Assembly (NCBI GenBank): GCA_009692465.1
Contig: SHZD01000012.1
Coordinates: forward strand, 1 to 52,254
Direction of reading: 5' to 3'
Length of the DNA stretch: 52,254 nt
DNA from: Myxococcales bacterium
Lineage (GTDB): Bacteria; Myxococcota_A; UBA9042
Position numbers and translations under genes: made by a program. The notes beneath the pieces are model-generated. The model saw only the letters and a program-made list of their open reading frames with translations. It was not told the DNA's origin and made no database searches. This document shows positions 7,267 to 17,030 of this stretch, piece after piece. Every line of letters begins with the position of its first letter. Position 1 is the stretch's first letter.

Positions 7267-10089
7267 ATGGAGAGCCACCCTATCGTCCATCCGGCGGGCC
7301 CCCTCGACGACAAGGCCCAGACTCAGGCCGACCTGACTGACTTGGGCCTTCGTGTTCGCGGCGGTTATGGACTGTGGCACGCCAATTCGCCGGTTGCGTT
7401 GCTTGAACAGCTGCGCAGAGGCGACCCTAAGCGTCTGGAACGGCTGCTGGTACATGCTGGCTCGTTGCCGCCGTGGCTGGCCCGCTATGTGCCGTTTGTG
7501 TTGTTGGCAGTTGCACGTGCAGCTCTAGATGCGGGTCGCGCAGAGGAGGCGCTGGCGCGGATCCAGTCGTCTCTGGCGTCCTTCCGGCGCGGCGGCCAGA
7601 ATGACGATCTATTCGGCTTGTTGATGGCGGCGACTGTGGCCGCGGTGGCCCAAGCCCAATTGGGGCGCAGCGAAGAAACCCAGGCCGCGCTGCGTGAGGC
7701 GGACGGCGCTGCCCATGCGCTAGGCCAGTTTGGCGAACCTTGGGGCAGCGCTGGTCTTGCGCTTTTGGCTGTGGGTCACAGTCAAGCCTTGGTGGCGCAA
7801 GGGCAAGTATCGGAGGCGATGCGGGCTCTAGATCCACTGCCACCCTGTCAAGTACCTACTTTCGCCCGAGATTGTCGGCGCCAGCAGGCTGTTGCGCTGG
7901 TCATCGCCGGTCACCATGGCCAAGCTGCACCCCGGCTCGCCGAATTGCTGGAGCAGGACCGCGGGGCAAATGACCGGGTTGGCGAGGCAATTTGTCTACA
8001 ATATTTAACTGAAGTTTCCAGATTTCTTGGCGATTATGCTGAGGTTCGACGTTGCGGGGACCTTCTTTTGACACTGTTGCCGCAGCTAGGCCATGGTCGC
8101 GCTGAGGCCCGAGTATGCCAAACGCTGGCTGAGGCCGCGACTGCCCAGGGCCGAGTCTCGGAATCGCTGCGCCTAGGCGAGGCTGCGCGGCAATTGTTCA
8201 GCCTAGCTGGCGATCGAGTGGCTGAAGGGCAAGCGCTGGTCGCTGTGAGCTTGAATTGGATGCTGCGCGGCGACTTGGAGCGGGCGGCGAGCGGTTTTGG
8301 CCGCGTTCAGACCATCGCCAATGAACTAGGGCATCGCGAACTTGAGCACAATGCCGTCCAAGGGTTGGGTCGCGTCGAATTGGCGGCAGGTCGCCCTCAA
8401 GCTGCGGCGCGTCACTTGTTGCGCGCGGAAAAGGTCGCACGACTCGCCGGACTGCGGACTGTGCATCCGCTCACTCTGTACCACTTGGGCTCTGCACTGG
8501 CTCAACATGCGGCGTCCTCGCCGGCTGCGGAACTGCAAGCGCTGTCGGAAGTGCCTGCCGACGCTTCGCCGCGCACGGCTGCTTTGGCCGTCTGGGTTGC
8601 CGCCGCCGATCTGGCGAAACAATCGGGATTGTCCAGCCTGCACCGCACCATCGACATCGCGCGGGCGCGTTTGCTCGATGAGGGTGGCCAATCTGCCGAA
8701 GCCTGTTCGATTTTGCTGCAAGTCTGTGAAAGATTTGTTCAAGAGCGCTCCATTGGCGCTATCTTGGACGGCCATCGCGATGAAGCGCGATCGGCAGTTG
8801 CGGAGGCCCGACGCCAAGCCGAAATCGAGCGGGAACGCAGTTCGGTACTAGCTGCGGAGATCGAGCGGCGCCAGTCGCTAGAAACCGAACTAGTCAGCGC
8901 AAGGCAGGCGGCAGAGGCAGGCAGTCGCGCCAAGACGGAGTTTTTGGCCACCGTCAGCCATGAGATTCGCACGCCGCTCAATGCGATTTTGGGCTTCGCG
9001 GAGATCTTGCAAAGCGAAGCGCACGGCGAATTCGACACCGAAGCAGTGGCGACGATTGTGCGTAACGGTAAGATATTGCTAGGTTTATTCGATGATTTGC
9101 TGCATTACTCTCAGTTGGAGCACGGCACGCTGACAGTGCGTTCTGAACCGGTGCCGGTCGTTTCGGCGGTCCAACAGGCCGTGCAAACCCAGATTCCCGC
9201 TGCGCGCACCCGTCGTTTGGCCCTTGATCTGCGCATTAGCCAGCCCGATGACTCAGGGCGACTCGTCGGTTTTGACCCCGATTCGGCTACGGTCATGGTC
9301 GATCCACTGCGCTTGCAGCAAATCCTAAGCAACCTGCTGGGCAATGCGATTAAATTCACCGATAGCGGAAGCGTGGCGATTGAGGTCCATTTTGACATCG
9401 ATTGCACGCCGCCGATGGTCCAGATCGCGGTGCGGGACAGTGGTTCGGGCATTGCCCAAGGCGACTTAGAGCGCATCTTTGAACCGTTTACTCAACTCGA
9501 TGCCTCGGCGACTCGGCGCTACACCGGAGCTGGGCTGGGGCTGGCGGTGGTGCGGCGACTGGCAAATCAACTGGGCGGCACGATTTCGGCTCAAAGTGAA
9601 GTCAATAAAGGCAGTAGCTTTTCACTGTCGCTGCCGCTTGCCAATGTGCGCCTGTACGCCGCCCGCAGTCCGACGCCGGCAGACTTGCCGGTCCACAGCC
9701 CGGCTCAGGCGTGGCCGATGGCTGTGTTGCTGGTCGACGCCGACGCGGTGACCCGATCTGCAGGTCGGTTGTTGTTGTCCAAACTCGGCTATTCGGTCCA
9801 TACCGCCGATTCAAGCCAAGCGGCACTGACCGCTGTGCTGACCAAGCCGGTCGACCTCGTGTTTTTGAGTCTACATCTTCCGGGTTTGCATCCAATCGAT
9901 GTCGCCTCTGCGCTCAGGGCCAATTGCAAGCATCGACTGCATCTGGTGGGCACCACCTCGATGCCGCCAGATTTTTCTGGCCCAGAAGTCAAGGATCGCT
10001 TTGATCAATTGGCGCCAATGCCGTTGGCTCCCGATCACATTATGAGCGTACTAAAGACGGCTTGGCTGGCGCTGCACAGAGAAACCTAG
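7267..10089 (+). CDS. TPR-containing hybrid histidine kinase with degenerate receiver
   Basis: A 940-residue soluble signalling protein. Residues about 50-480 are helical TPR-like repeats rich in Ala and Leu, about 500-550 a coiled coil, then HisKA with His565 in TVSHEIRTPLNAILGF. The HATPase domain has N box LSNLLGNAIKF, G1 RDSGSGI and G2 GAGLGLAVV. About 817-935 is a receiver-like domain (MAVLLVDADAVTRSAGRLLL at its start) in which the expected acceptor Asp is Ser868 (VFLSLHLPG) and the usual conserved Lys is missing, so it cannot be phosphorylated in the normal way. GGAGG lies upstream of the ATG. The TPR part probably senses a protein partner. A Cys-rich lipoprotein gene follows after about 20 bases. 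Confidence 0.9.
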   Translation: MESHPIVHPAGPLDDKAQTQADLTDLGLRVRGGYGLWHANSPVALLEQLRRGDPKRLERLLVHAGSLPPWLARYVPFVLLAVARAALDAGRAEEALARIQSSLASFRRGGQNDDLFGLLMAATVAAVAQAQLGRSEETQAALREADGAAHALGQFGEPWGSAGLALLAVGHSQALVAQGQVSEAMRALDPLPPCQVPTFARDCRRQQAVALVIAGHHGQAAPRLAELLEQDRGANDRVGEAICLQYLTEVSRFLGDYAEVRRCGDLLLTLLPQLGHGRAEARVCQTLAEAATAQGRVSESLRLGEAARQLFSLAGDRVAEGQALVAVSLNWMLRGDLERAASGFGRVQTIANELGHRELEHNAVQGLGRVELAAGRPQAAARHLLRAEKVARLAGLRTVHPLTLYHLGSALAQHAASSPAAELQALSEVPADASPRTAALAVWVAAADLAKQSGLSSLHRTIDIARARLLDEGGQSAEACSILLQVCERFVQERSIGAILDGHRDEARSAVAEARRQAEIERERSSVLAAEIERRQSLETELVSARQAAEAGSRAKTEFLATVSHEIRTPLNAILGFAEILQSEAHGEFDTEAVATIVRNGKILLGLFDDLLHYSQLEHGTLTVRSEPVPVVSAVQQAVQTQIPAARTRRLALDLRISQPDDSGRLVGFDPDSATVMVDPLRLQQILSNLLGNAIKFTDSGSVAIEVHFDIDCTPPMVQIAVRDSGSGIAQGDLERIFEPFTQLDASATRRYTGAGLGLAVVRRLANQLGGTISAQSEVNKGSSFSLSLPLANVRLYAARSPTPADLPVHSPAQAWPMAVLLVDADAVTRSAGRLLLSKLGYSVHTADSSQAALTAVLTKPVDLVFLSLHLPGLHPIDVASALRANCKHRLHLVGTTSMPPDFSGPEVKDRFDQLAPMPLAPDHIMSVLKTAWLALHRET

Positions 10090-10109
10090 CAAGATGACTG
10101 CTGGCGTCG

Positions 10110-11750
10110 GTGAGCGAACGCTGGAAGCGAACTGTGCAAAAACACGAACGAATATTGAATTTAGCTGATGCCTTCAGCCAAGTAGTCAACGCGACTTGTC
10201 TGCCCAAGTGGCCACAACGTAGGGGTGCACGGCCAGGTGCCGGCGGGGCTCAAATTGGACCGGCAGCTTGGTGTGTGTACGCCTGGGTAGCCAGCAGTCT
10301 GATTGCCTGTCAAACCAAAATTGTGGAATCAGAACCGTCTGTTGCGGTGGACGCTGCGCAGGCCCCACAAGCCTCTGCGGTCGAAACTAGTGCAGAACTG
10401 CCGCCAGACGACGTGGCCACTGCGCCCGTCGGCTGTGAGCCTGAGTGCAACGTGTGGCAAACGTGTACTAACGCCGCCTGCACCCCCAAAGCGTGCAGCA
10501 CCGACGGCGAATGCAACGCAGTTCCGCTGCCCGCTGGCGTCGACAAGCACTTTTGTTACAAGGGCAAGTGTCAGGCCTACCAATGTGCCAAGGACCCTGA
10601 CTGCCCAGGCGGTCAATTGTGCAACACTATGCTTTACTTGTGCTATGACATTCCCAAAGGCTGCTCGACTGCTCAACAATGTGACGACGGCGACAAGTGC
10701 ACGGCCGATGTGTGCGAACTCGACGCGACCTGCAGCCACAAGGCGATTAATCTATGCTGCGCCACTAATTTCAGCTGTGATGATAGCAAGTTGTGCACCA
10801 TCGACACCTGCAAAAATGGCCAATGCGCGTGGCAACAGACGGGTCAATGTTGCGTCGACAGCAAGGACTGCAAAGACACCAATCCGTGCACTCAAGACCT
10901 GTGCCAAGGCGGAGTGTGTGCCCATCCGCCGGCGATTGGTTGTTGCAAAAGTGCCGTGGACTGCGACGACAACGATCCGGCCAGCACCGACGGTTGCAGC
11001 GCCGGAACGTGCACCCACGTCTGGACTGGCCTGGCGGCTACCTGCAGCGCTACGGTCGCCTGCACACAAAATGCATGTACGAAGGGCAGTTGCGCCAGTG
11101 GGCTGTGCACCTACAGCAAACCGACCGGCCCCAGCTGTTGCACCGCCGACGCCCAGTGTTTGCTGGATGGCGTCTGCCAACAGGCCACCTGCGCCGCGAC
11201 TGTGTGCGGCCTAAAGGCTGTCAAAGGGCAGGGGACCCACTTGCGCAACCGCTTTGACACAGCGGCCCTCAATGGTTGGGTTGTCGAGAAAACCAGCAGC
11301 AGCGTCGCTTTTCATTTTGCGACGTTGACTCAGGTCTCCGGCACTGGCGCATTGCGCTACGGCATCCCGAACAAAGTCAGTTTTGAGGACCAAACAGCCA
11401 ACAAAGGCGCCGTGGTCAGTCCTGCGATCACCTTGCCAGCCGGACCAGCGCTGCGGTTTTGGACGTTGCTGGATGTGTCGCCCGGGGCCGCCATCCACCA
11501 ATGCGGTGTCGATGTGATGGATGCTGGCACTGGCGCAAAACTAGCGGCGGCGTGGTCGAAGAACGGCAATTTGGCCAGCGGCACGACATCGGCCAAATGG
11601 ATGCAGCAAACAGTGACCCTGCCGGCGAATTTGGCCGGCAAGGCAATCAAATTGCGGGCATGGTTTGACCAGACCAAGTACGACACGTCGAACAAAGACA
11701 AATTCGGTTGGCTTATCGACGAGTTGGAAGTGTTGGGCAATTGTCCTTAG
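10110..11750 (+). CDS. Cys-rich surface lipoprotein
   Basis: An extracytoplasmic protein of up to 546 residues. A lipobox-like sequence (ASSLIAC, Cys at about 67) suggests a lipoprotein; the GTG chosen leaves a long n-region, and the true start is uncertain. After a Pro/Ala linker, about residues 110-370 hold a series of Cys-rich units (for example CDDGDKCTADVC, CDDSKLCTIDTCKNGQC) with even spacing, as in many myxobacterial surface proteins. The last 170 residues form a beta-rich, jelly-roll-like domain without a recognised active site. The stop codon TAG at 11748-11750 lies inside the left end of an intergenic repeat. Function unknown; adhesion or binding is a guess. Confidence 0.75.
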   Translation: MSERWKRTVQKHERILNLADAFSQVVNATCLPKWPQRRGARPGAGGAQIGPAAWCVYAWVASSLIACQTKIVESEPSVAVDAAQAPQASAVETSAELPPDDVATAPVGCEPECNVWQTCTNAACTPKACSTDGECNAVPLPAGVDKHFCYKGKCQAYQCAKDPDCPGGQLCNTMLYLCYDIPKGCSTAQQCDDGDKCTADVCELDATCSHKAINLCCATNFSCDDSKLCTIDTCKNGQCAWQQTGQCCVDSKDCKDTNPCTQDLCQGGVCAHPPAIGCCKSAVDCDDNDPASTDGCSAGTCTHVWTGLAATCSATVACTQNACTKGSCASGLCTYSKPTGPSCCTADAQCLLDGVCQQATCAATVCGLKAVKGQGTHLRNRFDTAALNGWVVEKTSSSVAFHFATLTQVSGTGALRYGIPNKVSFEDQTANKGAVVSPAITLPAGPALRFWTLLDVSPGAAIHQCGVDVMDAGTGAKLAAAWSKNGNLASGTTSAKWMQQTVTLPANLAGKAIKLRAWFDQTKYDTSNKDKFGWLIDELEVLGNCP

Positions 11751-11889
11751 GAACTGTCCTGAAATAACTCGATCGATTTGGGCAACACAGGAGCATCGAG
11801 TCGGCCTTTCAGGACGCGAGCTTAGCGACCAATAAAGCAAGCAAACGGAACCAGTCCCACAATGACTTAATGTGGGACAGTTCCTTAGG
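11748..11889. repeat. Dispersed intergenic repeat (GGAACTGTCC ends), copy 2
   Basis: A unit of about 140 bp bounded by CCTTAGGAACTGTCC on the left (from 11745) and GGACAGTTCCTTAGG on the right (to 11889), so the ends are inverted repeats. Read on the minus strand, a GTCCCACATTAAGTCATTGT/GGGAC hairpin is followed by the core TTTGCTTGCTTTATTGGTC, then GCTAAGCTCGCG, then GGCCGACTCG. The left end provides the stop codon of the Cys-rich lipoprotein. CCTTAGG occurs in the same orientation at both edges and might be a target duplication. Confidence 0.85.
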
Positions 11890-12216
11890 CCGGATCAACG
11901 ACTGCTGAGGCGCTGGTTTGCCCTGCCGCCTGAATTCAAAGCGCAGCAGCTTTTGCCGAGCATGCTCAATTCTCGAGCCTAAATCCTGAACAATTGTAAG
12001 CGCGCCGCAGCGGTTCGGCGACGTCCATTCACGACAGCACAGGCGAACCGTCGGATTTGCGGCAGTTCGGTCTAAACAGTTCTACACAGACCCAAATAGT
12101 TCCAAATAGATTCGCGACTCACCCCTGCTAGGGTCGGCTGCTGCGGCGCTACTTGCCGCGCCCGTGAGCAGCCCTCGTCGATTTCCCATTGTCGCCTGTC
12201 CAGACCGTCTTCCCTC
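11890..12216. other. Intergenic stretch before the CotH-like gene
   Basis: About 330 bases with no convincing gene. Runs such as CAGTTCTACACAGACCC and AAATAGTTCCAAATAG are AT-richer than their surroundings and may include the promoter of the CotH-like gene, but no clear -35/-10 pair was found. Confidence 0.35.
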
Positions 12217-13713
12217 GTGTGCAGGATAGCTGCCGGTTGGCTGGCGACCGTTGCCTCGGGCTGCGACACCGACTCTGTGGTGATGGTCGAACCGGTAGCC
12301 GTGGTCACGGCGGCATCGGGTAGTCGCCCACCTACAGCCCCTCAGACTACGGCCACCGTTCGCCCGCAGGCGCAGGAGCACGCACCCGCGCAAGCGCAGA
12401 CGCAACCGCAGGCCACGGCGACGCCCGCACCTGCCGAACCGACTGGCCTATTTGGCGGCACGCTGGTCCGTACCGTGTCACTGCGCTACGCCAAAGCCGA
12501 CTGGCTCGCCCAGCAACAAGTTCTGGCTACCAAGCTCGGCCCGCCACTGGACCAGGAACTCGATCCCGGCAACCTGCCGCCGCTACCGCAAGTGCCTGCA
12601 TGGGTGCCTGTCGAAGTCAGCCTTGGCAGTCAAACGTGGAAGTGGGTCGGCATTCGCTACAAAGGGAATGGGTCGCCCATCGAAACCTATCACTTGGGCA
12701 TGGCTAAGCTGCCGTTTCGGCTGGATTTTGACCATTTTGACTTGGAACATCCAGAAACGAAAGGACAACTATGCAACGGGCTGGAGAAACTGACGTTTGC
12801 CAATGGCTGGACCGACTCGACTTACCTGCGCGACGTATTGGCTTCAGAAATCATGCGCGAACGCGGTGTGCCTGCGCCACGGGCAGCGTTCTATCGGGTG
12901 ATGGTGGACCACGGCGATGGCCCGTATTACGCCGGCCCGCACAGCGCCATCGAAGACCCCAGCGACGACCTGCCAACCCGTGAACTGGGCGCCATCGGCG
13001 GCAACGTCTATAAGGCCGCGGGCGCCGGCGCTGGTTGGCAAGTCTTTGACACGCCATCTTTTTCCAAACAAACCAACGCCAAACAGCAGAACTGGAGCGA
13101 CATTGAAGCGGCCATTGCCGCGCTGCATGCCCCGCGCGCCGACGCCGCCAAGTGGCGAACCGAACTCCAGAAACGCTTTGCTGTCGCCGGTTTTTTGCGC
13201 TGGCTGGCCGTCAACACCGCGATTTGGAATCCGGATGTGTACGGCTTGCACGCCGCCAACTACTACCTAGCCGGGGTGCCAGCTCAGGGTGGTCGTCTGC
13301 ACTGGCTGCCGTGGGACCAAAACGAAGCGTTTCGACCCCCGCAGGCGCCCTACGTGCAGGGTCAGCCGAGCCAAACGGCGTACACAAAGGCAGTGGTTCA
13401 CCACACGGCTACCACCGATCAGTGGCCGTTGATTCGCTATCTCTTGGACGATTCGGTGTATGCGGCCCAATACGACAAAGAACTGGCGAAGGCCGTCCTT
13501 GGCTCTTACGAGCTACAGACCTTCGCGGCTCGCGCCAAAGCGTTGCACGCGCTGATCAAGCCGCATGTTGAGGGCCCCCAAGGCGAAGTATGGCCACACA
13601 CGGTGCAGTTCGGAGCCGAATCGGGGACTTACCTGCAGCCACCCGACGACCTGATTGCCCACGCCAGCGCCATGCATCAGCTGATTCAGGATGCGTTGGG
13701 AGCCAAGTTCTGA
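12217..13713 (+). CDS. CotH-like kinase family lipoprotein
   Basis: A 498-residue exported protein. The short N-terminus ends in a lipobox (TVASGC), followed by a Pro/Ala/Gln/Thr-rich linker to about residue 75. The rest matches the CotH family: a GIRYKGNGSPIETY start motif, FRLDFDHFD, a GLEKLTFANGWTDSTYLRD segment, VPAPRAAFYRVMV, and LHWLPWDQNEAF, which fits the metal-binding Asp region. CotH proteins are atypical kinases, known to phosphorylate spore coat proteins in Bacillus; secreted versions are common in myxobacteria but their substrates are not known. The start is a GTG that gives only about 13 residues before the lipobox, so the true start could be upstream. It converges with the DUF2330 gene. 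Confidence 0.8.
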   Translation: MCRIAAGWLATVASGCDTDSVVMVEPVAVVTAASGSRPPTAPQTTATVRPQAQEHAPAQAQTQPQATATPAPAEPTGLFGGTLVRTVSLRYAKADWLAQQQVLATKLGPPLDQELDPGNLPPLPQVPAWVPVEVSLGSQTWKWVGIRYKGNGSPIETYHLGMAKLPFRLDFDHFDLEHPETKGQLCNGLEKLTFANGWTDSTYLRDVLASEIMRERGVPAPRAAFYRVMVDHGDGPYYAGPHSAIEDPSDDLPTRELGAIGGNVYKAAGAGAGWQVFDTPSFSKQTNAKQQNWSDIEAAIAALHAPRADAAKWRTELQKRFAVAGFLRWLAVNTAIWNPDVYGLHAANYYLAGVPAQGGRLHWLPWDQNEAFRPPQAPYVQGQPSQTAYTKAVVHHTATTDQWPLIRYLLDDSVYAAQYDKELAKAVLGSYELQTFAARAKALHALIKPHVEGPQGEVWPHTVQFGAESGTYLQPPDDLIAHASAMHQLIQDALGAKF

Positions 13714-13733
13714 GGCCACACGCGCCAAACAGC

Positions 13734-15647
13734 TCAAACGTACCGGCGCCGCGCCAACCAGAACGCCATCGCGAGTAGCAAGCCCACTGCAAGGCCATCG
13801 CCACCGGTTGCGCGCGCAGTGCACATGCCACCGCCTGAGTTCGCAGCGGCTGGCTTAGCCGAACTGCCGCCCGTGCCACTGCTGCCGGTCGCGCTGCCAG
13901 CATCGGCCGCGCCCGTACCGGCGCTACCGGCGTCGGCCGCCGGCGTGGTCGTGGTCGGCGCACCTTGATAGTACGGATCCCAAGTAATCTTAGGCAGTTT
14001 CGCAATGAAGGCCGCAGACAAGCTGGGCGATCCGAGTTTGGCAAAATTGAGCTGAGCGTCTACCAAGTCGGCAGCAGATTGATCGATGTCCAGCGCCGGG
14101 CCCGTTTCGTCCAGCACTTGGACTTTCTTGAGCGCCTGGCCGCCGGCCGTATTCATCGGTTGCGCGCCCTTGCCGAATTTGACCACGCCGCCGCCGTCGA
14201 ACATGCAGTTATTGCGGGCCTCTTTGGGGATGTCGTAGGTAATTTCCTTGCCGTCCGCAAACTTGAGCTTGGCTTTGCTGGCTTGCTTGCTGCCGTTTTC
14301 GCAAATTGGGGTCGCCTCGGCGGTGTGAAGGTTGGAAACATCGGGCAATTCGGCATTGAATCCAAAAATCGGATCTTTGGTCATTTCGTTGGCCGACAAC
14401 GTCGTGTACAGCCTAGTCAGGTAGGCTGCGGCCTGATAGTCGGCGTGCAAACCCTTGAGCGGTAAGATCACGAAGTCATTGAGGTCTTTGGCAAATGCCG
14501 CGCCGTCAAAGCCTAGCGCCACTACCGAATCGTGGTATTCCTTGCACTTGTCATTGCCGATGCCGCCTGGCTTGAAGTTTTGAATGCAATTGTAGAACTC
14601 CTGATCCTTGACAGCCGCGTATTTAATGTCCTTTTTGATGTATTTTTTGATCAAGCCCTGAATTTGGCTGGTGCGCGGAATCTGCTTAGTCATCATCAAC
14701 GCCAAGAACGCCGATGGGTCGGTGATCTTTTGAAAATCCAAGTAGTTCCAGTCCGCCTTAGCGAAGGCAATCGGCACGGCCGCTGTCTTTTTCGCCATTT
14801 CCGTCAAAAACGCGTGACCAGAACCCAAGTCAACGGCCTTAGTGACGACTGTCTTGTAGTTATCGGCCGCACTGAGCCAATTGATCACAGCATCATTAAG
14901 CTCAACATGCAGAAAATTCTTGGGAATCGCCCGCGATTTGCCAACGATCCACGCCACAATTGGCATGTCCGGCGCGGTCGCCAACGCGGTCAGGCGAATC
15001 GGCAGGCACGGCCCTGTCTCGTCCAACGTAACCGCAATCGGCACCAGATCGCCGGCGCCTTTGTCTTTTTGGAGCTGAAGGGCTAAAAATACAAACTTTT
15101 CCTTGGCATACACATCAAGCAGCCCTTCGGTAGACTTGGGTTGCTGGTATTTGTTGTCGTTGAGCCACTTGAGGATATCCGCGCCCGAATTGCCCTGAAT
15201 CACTACGGCTTTGTAGGGGCCGACATTTTCCTCCAGCAACACTTGCACACCGCCAGTGGTGCCGTTAGGACTGGGCGGCCGACCTGTCGCCGAATCTTCG
15301 GCAAAACATATCGGTGCGTAACACTCGTTGGTCATGTTCTTCCACTGCAGCTGAAACGACGGCGAGGTGTATTGCTCAAGCAACTGAAAAATGGTGTCGG
15401 AACTCGGCTGCAGCCCGCCGCCTTGGGGGGCCTTTTGCAGCGGCAGCACCCACGAAAAGCTCTTGTCATCGCCGGTATAGCTGATTTGAATGTGCACGGT
15501 CACTTGACCGCCCTTTTGCACGTACAGAATGCGCTCGGCGCTTTGGTCCACCGGCTGGGTGAAACAAAAGAACCCGCCACAGGCCCAAGCGAGGCTTGGC
15601 AACTGAGCCAAAACCGCCACAACAATCAGGAGTGTAAGCCGCATCAT
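13734..15647 (-). CDS. DUF2330 domain surface protein with MYXO-CTERM-like tail
   Basis: A secreted, surface-anchored protein of about 637 residues. A signal peptide (RLTLLIVVAVLAQLPSLAWA) precedes the DUF2330 hallmark ACGGFFCFTQPVDQSAERIL and SFSWVLPLQKAP. The middle region is mostly beta-rich with several Cys residues. The C-terminus has a Ser/Ala/Gly-rich linker, GGGMC, a hydrophobic helix (LAVGLLLAMAFWLA) and RRR, which resembles the MYXO-CTERM sorting signal. Two adjacent ATG codons (15647 and 15644) follow GGAGG; either may be used. The function of DUF2330 is unknown. It is the upstream neighbour of a repeat. Confidence 0.87.
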   Translation of the reverse strand: MMRLTLLIVVAVLAQLPSLAWACGGFFCFTQPVDQSAERILYVQKGGQVTVHIQISYTGDDKSFSWVLPLQKAPQGGGLQPSSDTIFQLLEQYTSPSFQLQWKNMTNECYAPICFAEDSATGRPPSPNGTTGGVQVLLEENVGPYKAVVIQGNSGADILKWLNDNKYQQPKSTEGLLDVYAKEKFVFLALQLQKDKGAGDLVPIAVTLDETGPCLPIRLTALATAPDMPIVAWIVGKSRAIPKNFLHVELNDAVINWLSAADNYKTVVTKAVDLGSGHAFLTEMAKKTAAVPIAFAKADWNYLDFQKITDPSAFLALMMTKQIPRTSQIQGLIKKYIKKDIKYAAVKDQEFYNCIQNFKPGGIGNDKCKEYHDSVVALGFDGAAFAKDLNDFVILPLKGLHADYQAAAYLTRLYTTLSANEMTKDPIFGFNAELPDVSNLHTAEATPICENGSKQASKAKLKFADGKEITYDIPKEARNNCMFDGGGVVKFGKGAQPMNTAGGQALKKVQVLDETGPALDIDQSAADLVDAQLNFAKLGSPSLSAAFIAKLPKITWDPYYQGAPTTTTPAADAGSAGTGAADAGSATGSSGTGGSSAKPAAANSGGGMCTARATGGDGLAVGLLLAMAFWLARRRYV

Positions 15648-15733
15648 TGGGACCTCCGCAAGACGAGTCTCGCCCGTCGAGGATAGCCATTTCGCGGCAC
15701 TAAACAAGGGTAAACGCCCGGTTCGTTAGAATG

Positions 15734-15868
15734 CTTCCTTAAATAACTCGATCGACTCGCGCAACACTGGAGCGGCGAGTCGACCTTTGAGGCCGCGAGC
15801 TTAGCGACCCACAAAGCAAGCAAACGGAACCAGTCTCAGAATGACTCATTCTGGGCCAGTTCCTTAGT
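15734..15868. repeat. Dispersed intergenic repeat, copy 3
   Basis: Matches copy 2 in the same orientation: TTAAATAACTCGATCGACTC, core GCGAGCTTAGCGACCCACAA, AAGCAAGCAAACGGAACCAG, a perfect CAGAATGA/TCATTCTG palindrome, and the end GGCCAGTTCCTTAG. The left end is degenerate (CTTCC instead of GGACAGTTCC), so this looks like an older copy. It sits between the DUF2330 promoter region and the end of menB, without touching either gene. Confidence 0.82.
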
Positions 15869-15941
15869 CGCTGCGCCATGGCGCCGCGCCAGCCAAGTGG
15901 CTCTGAAGTCGCGAACTTTGGCTCGTTTTAGCGCGGTGGGG

Positions 15942-16895
15942 TCAAAAAAACCACGGGAATTGGCCAAAATCCGGCTCACGTTTCTCGACAAACGCATCGC
16001 GACCTTCGCGCGCCTCGTCCGTCATGTAGCCCAGTCGCGTCGCTTCGCCGGCAAACAACTGTTGCCCAACTAGGCCATCGTCAACCAGATTGAGGCCAAA
16101 CTTGAGCATGCGCATCGCTGTCGGCGACTTGCTGTTGATCAGCTTGGCCCACTGCAGGGCTACAGTCTCCAGTTCAGCGTGGGGCACCGCTGCGTTGCAC
16201 ATGCCCATGGCGCACGCTTGATCCGCGGTGTAATCGAGGCCCAGAAAAAAGATCTCGCGCGCGCGTTTCTGGCCGACCATGCGCGCCAAGTACGCAGAAC
16301 CATAGCCAGAATCAAAACTGGCGACATCGGGATCGGTCTGCTTGAACTTGGCGTGTTCCTTGGAGGCAATGGTCAAGTCGCAAACGACGTGCAGGCTATG
16401 ACCGCCACCGACCGCCCACCCCGGCACCACGGCGACGACGATTTTGGGCATAAACCGAATCAGCCTCTGCACTTCCAAGATGTGCAGCCGCCCCAAGCGC
16501 GCGCGCTCTAACGGGTCGGCGCTCGGTGCGTACTGATAGCCATCGCGGCCGCGGACGCGCTGGTCACCGCCCGAGCAAAAGGCCCAGCCGCCGTCTTTGG
16601 CCGAAGGGCCGTTGCCGGTGAGCAGCACGCAGCCGACGTCGGGCGACTGGCGGGCGTGATCGAGGGCCGTGTACAGTTCATCGACGGTGTGCGGACGAAA
16701 AGCGTTGCGACATTCGGGTCTTGCAATCGCGATGCGCACAGTCTTGCCGCTGGGCCCGGCGTCGGTACAGCGATGATAGGTGACGTCAGAAAACGAAAAT
16801 CCGTCGACAACGCGCCATCTTGCCGGATCGAAAATGGCGCTCACCACAGGTTTCGTTACGTCGGCCTTATGGTTCAACGAGTCGGGCTGGGTCAA
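15942..16895 (-). CDS. menB: 1,4-dihydroxy-2-naphthoyl-CoA synthase
   Basis: The ring-closing enzyme of menaquinone synthesis, converting o-succinylbenzoyl-CoA to 1,4-dihydroxy-2-naphthoyl-CoA in the cytoplasm. At 317 residues it has the crotonase fold and MenB-specific motifs: RNAFRPHTVDEL, GWAFCSGGDQRVRGRDGY, AVGGGHSLHVVCDL, SFDSGYGSAYLARMVGQ and the C-terminal EGRDAFVEKREPDF. Asp188 in FKQTDPDVASFD replaces the Gly that binds bicarbonate in the E. coli type, which marks the Asp-containing type also found in mycobacteria. The TTG start is chosen because GAGGA lies just upstream. No other men gene is in the window. The N-terminal 30 residues are longer than in the shorter homologues. Confidence 0.95.
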   Translation of the reverse strand: MTQPDSLNHKADVTKPVVSAIFDPARWRVVDGFSFSDVTYHRCTDAGPSGKTVRIAIARPECRNAFRPHTVDELYTALDHARQSPDVGCVLLTGNGPSAKDGGWAFCSGGDQRVRGRDGYQYAPSADPLERARLGRLHILEVQRLIRFMPKIVVAVVPGWAVGGGHSLHVVCDLTIASKEHAKFKQTDPDVASFDSGYGSAYLARMVGQKRAREIFFLGLDYTADQACAMGMCNAAVPHAELETVALQWAKLINSKSPTAMRMLKFGLNLVDDGLVGQQLFAGEATRLGYMTDEAREGRDAFVEKREPDFGQFPWFF

Positions 16896-16960
16896 TTGGG
16901 CTTCCTCAAGGCGAATGTGGCCACCGCGTCGCGACCGCCTACCGGGCGTAATGAGCGTTT

Positions 16961-17030
16961 CAGGCCAATTCAGGCCAATTCAGGCCAATTCAGGCCAATT
17001 CAGGCCAATTCAGGCCAATTCAGGCCAATT
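16961..17030. repeat. Tandem array, 7 perfect copies of a 10-bp unit
   Basis: Seven exact copies of CAGGCCAATT run head to tail, followed by a changed copy CAGTCCAGCT that is already the end of the sigma54 activator gene. The activator's TGA stop overlaps the last unit boundary (17030-17032). The period of 10 bases is close to one helical turn. The array lies between the activator's stop and menB's start, so it could affect menB expression, but nothing shows this directly. Confidence 0.95.
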
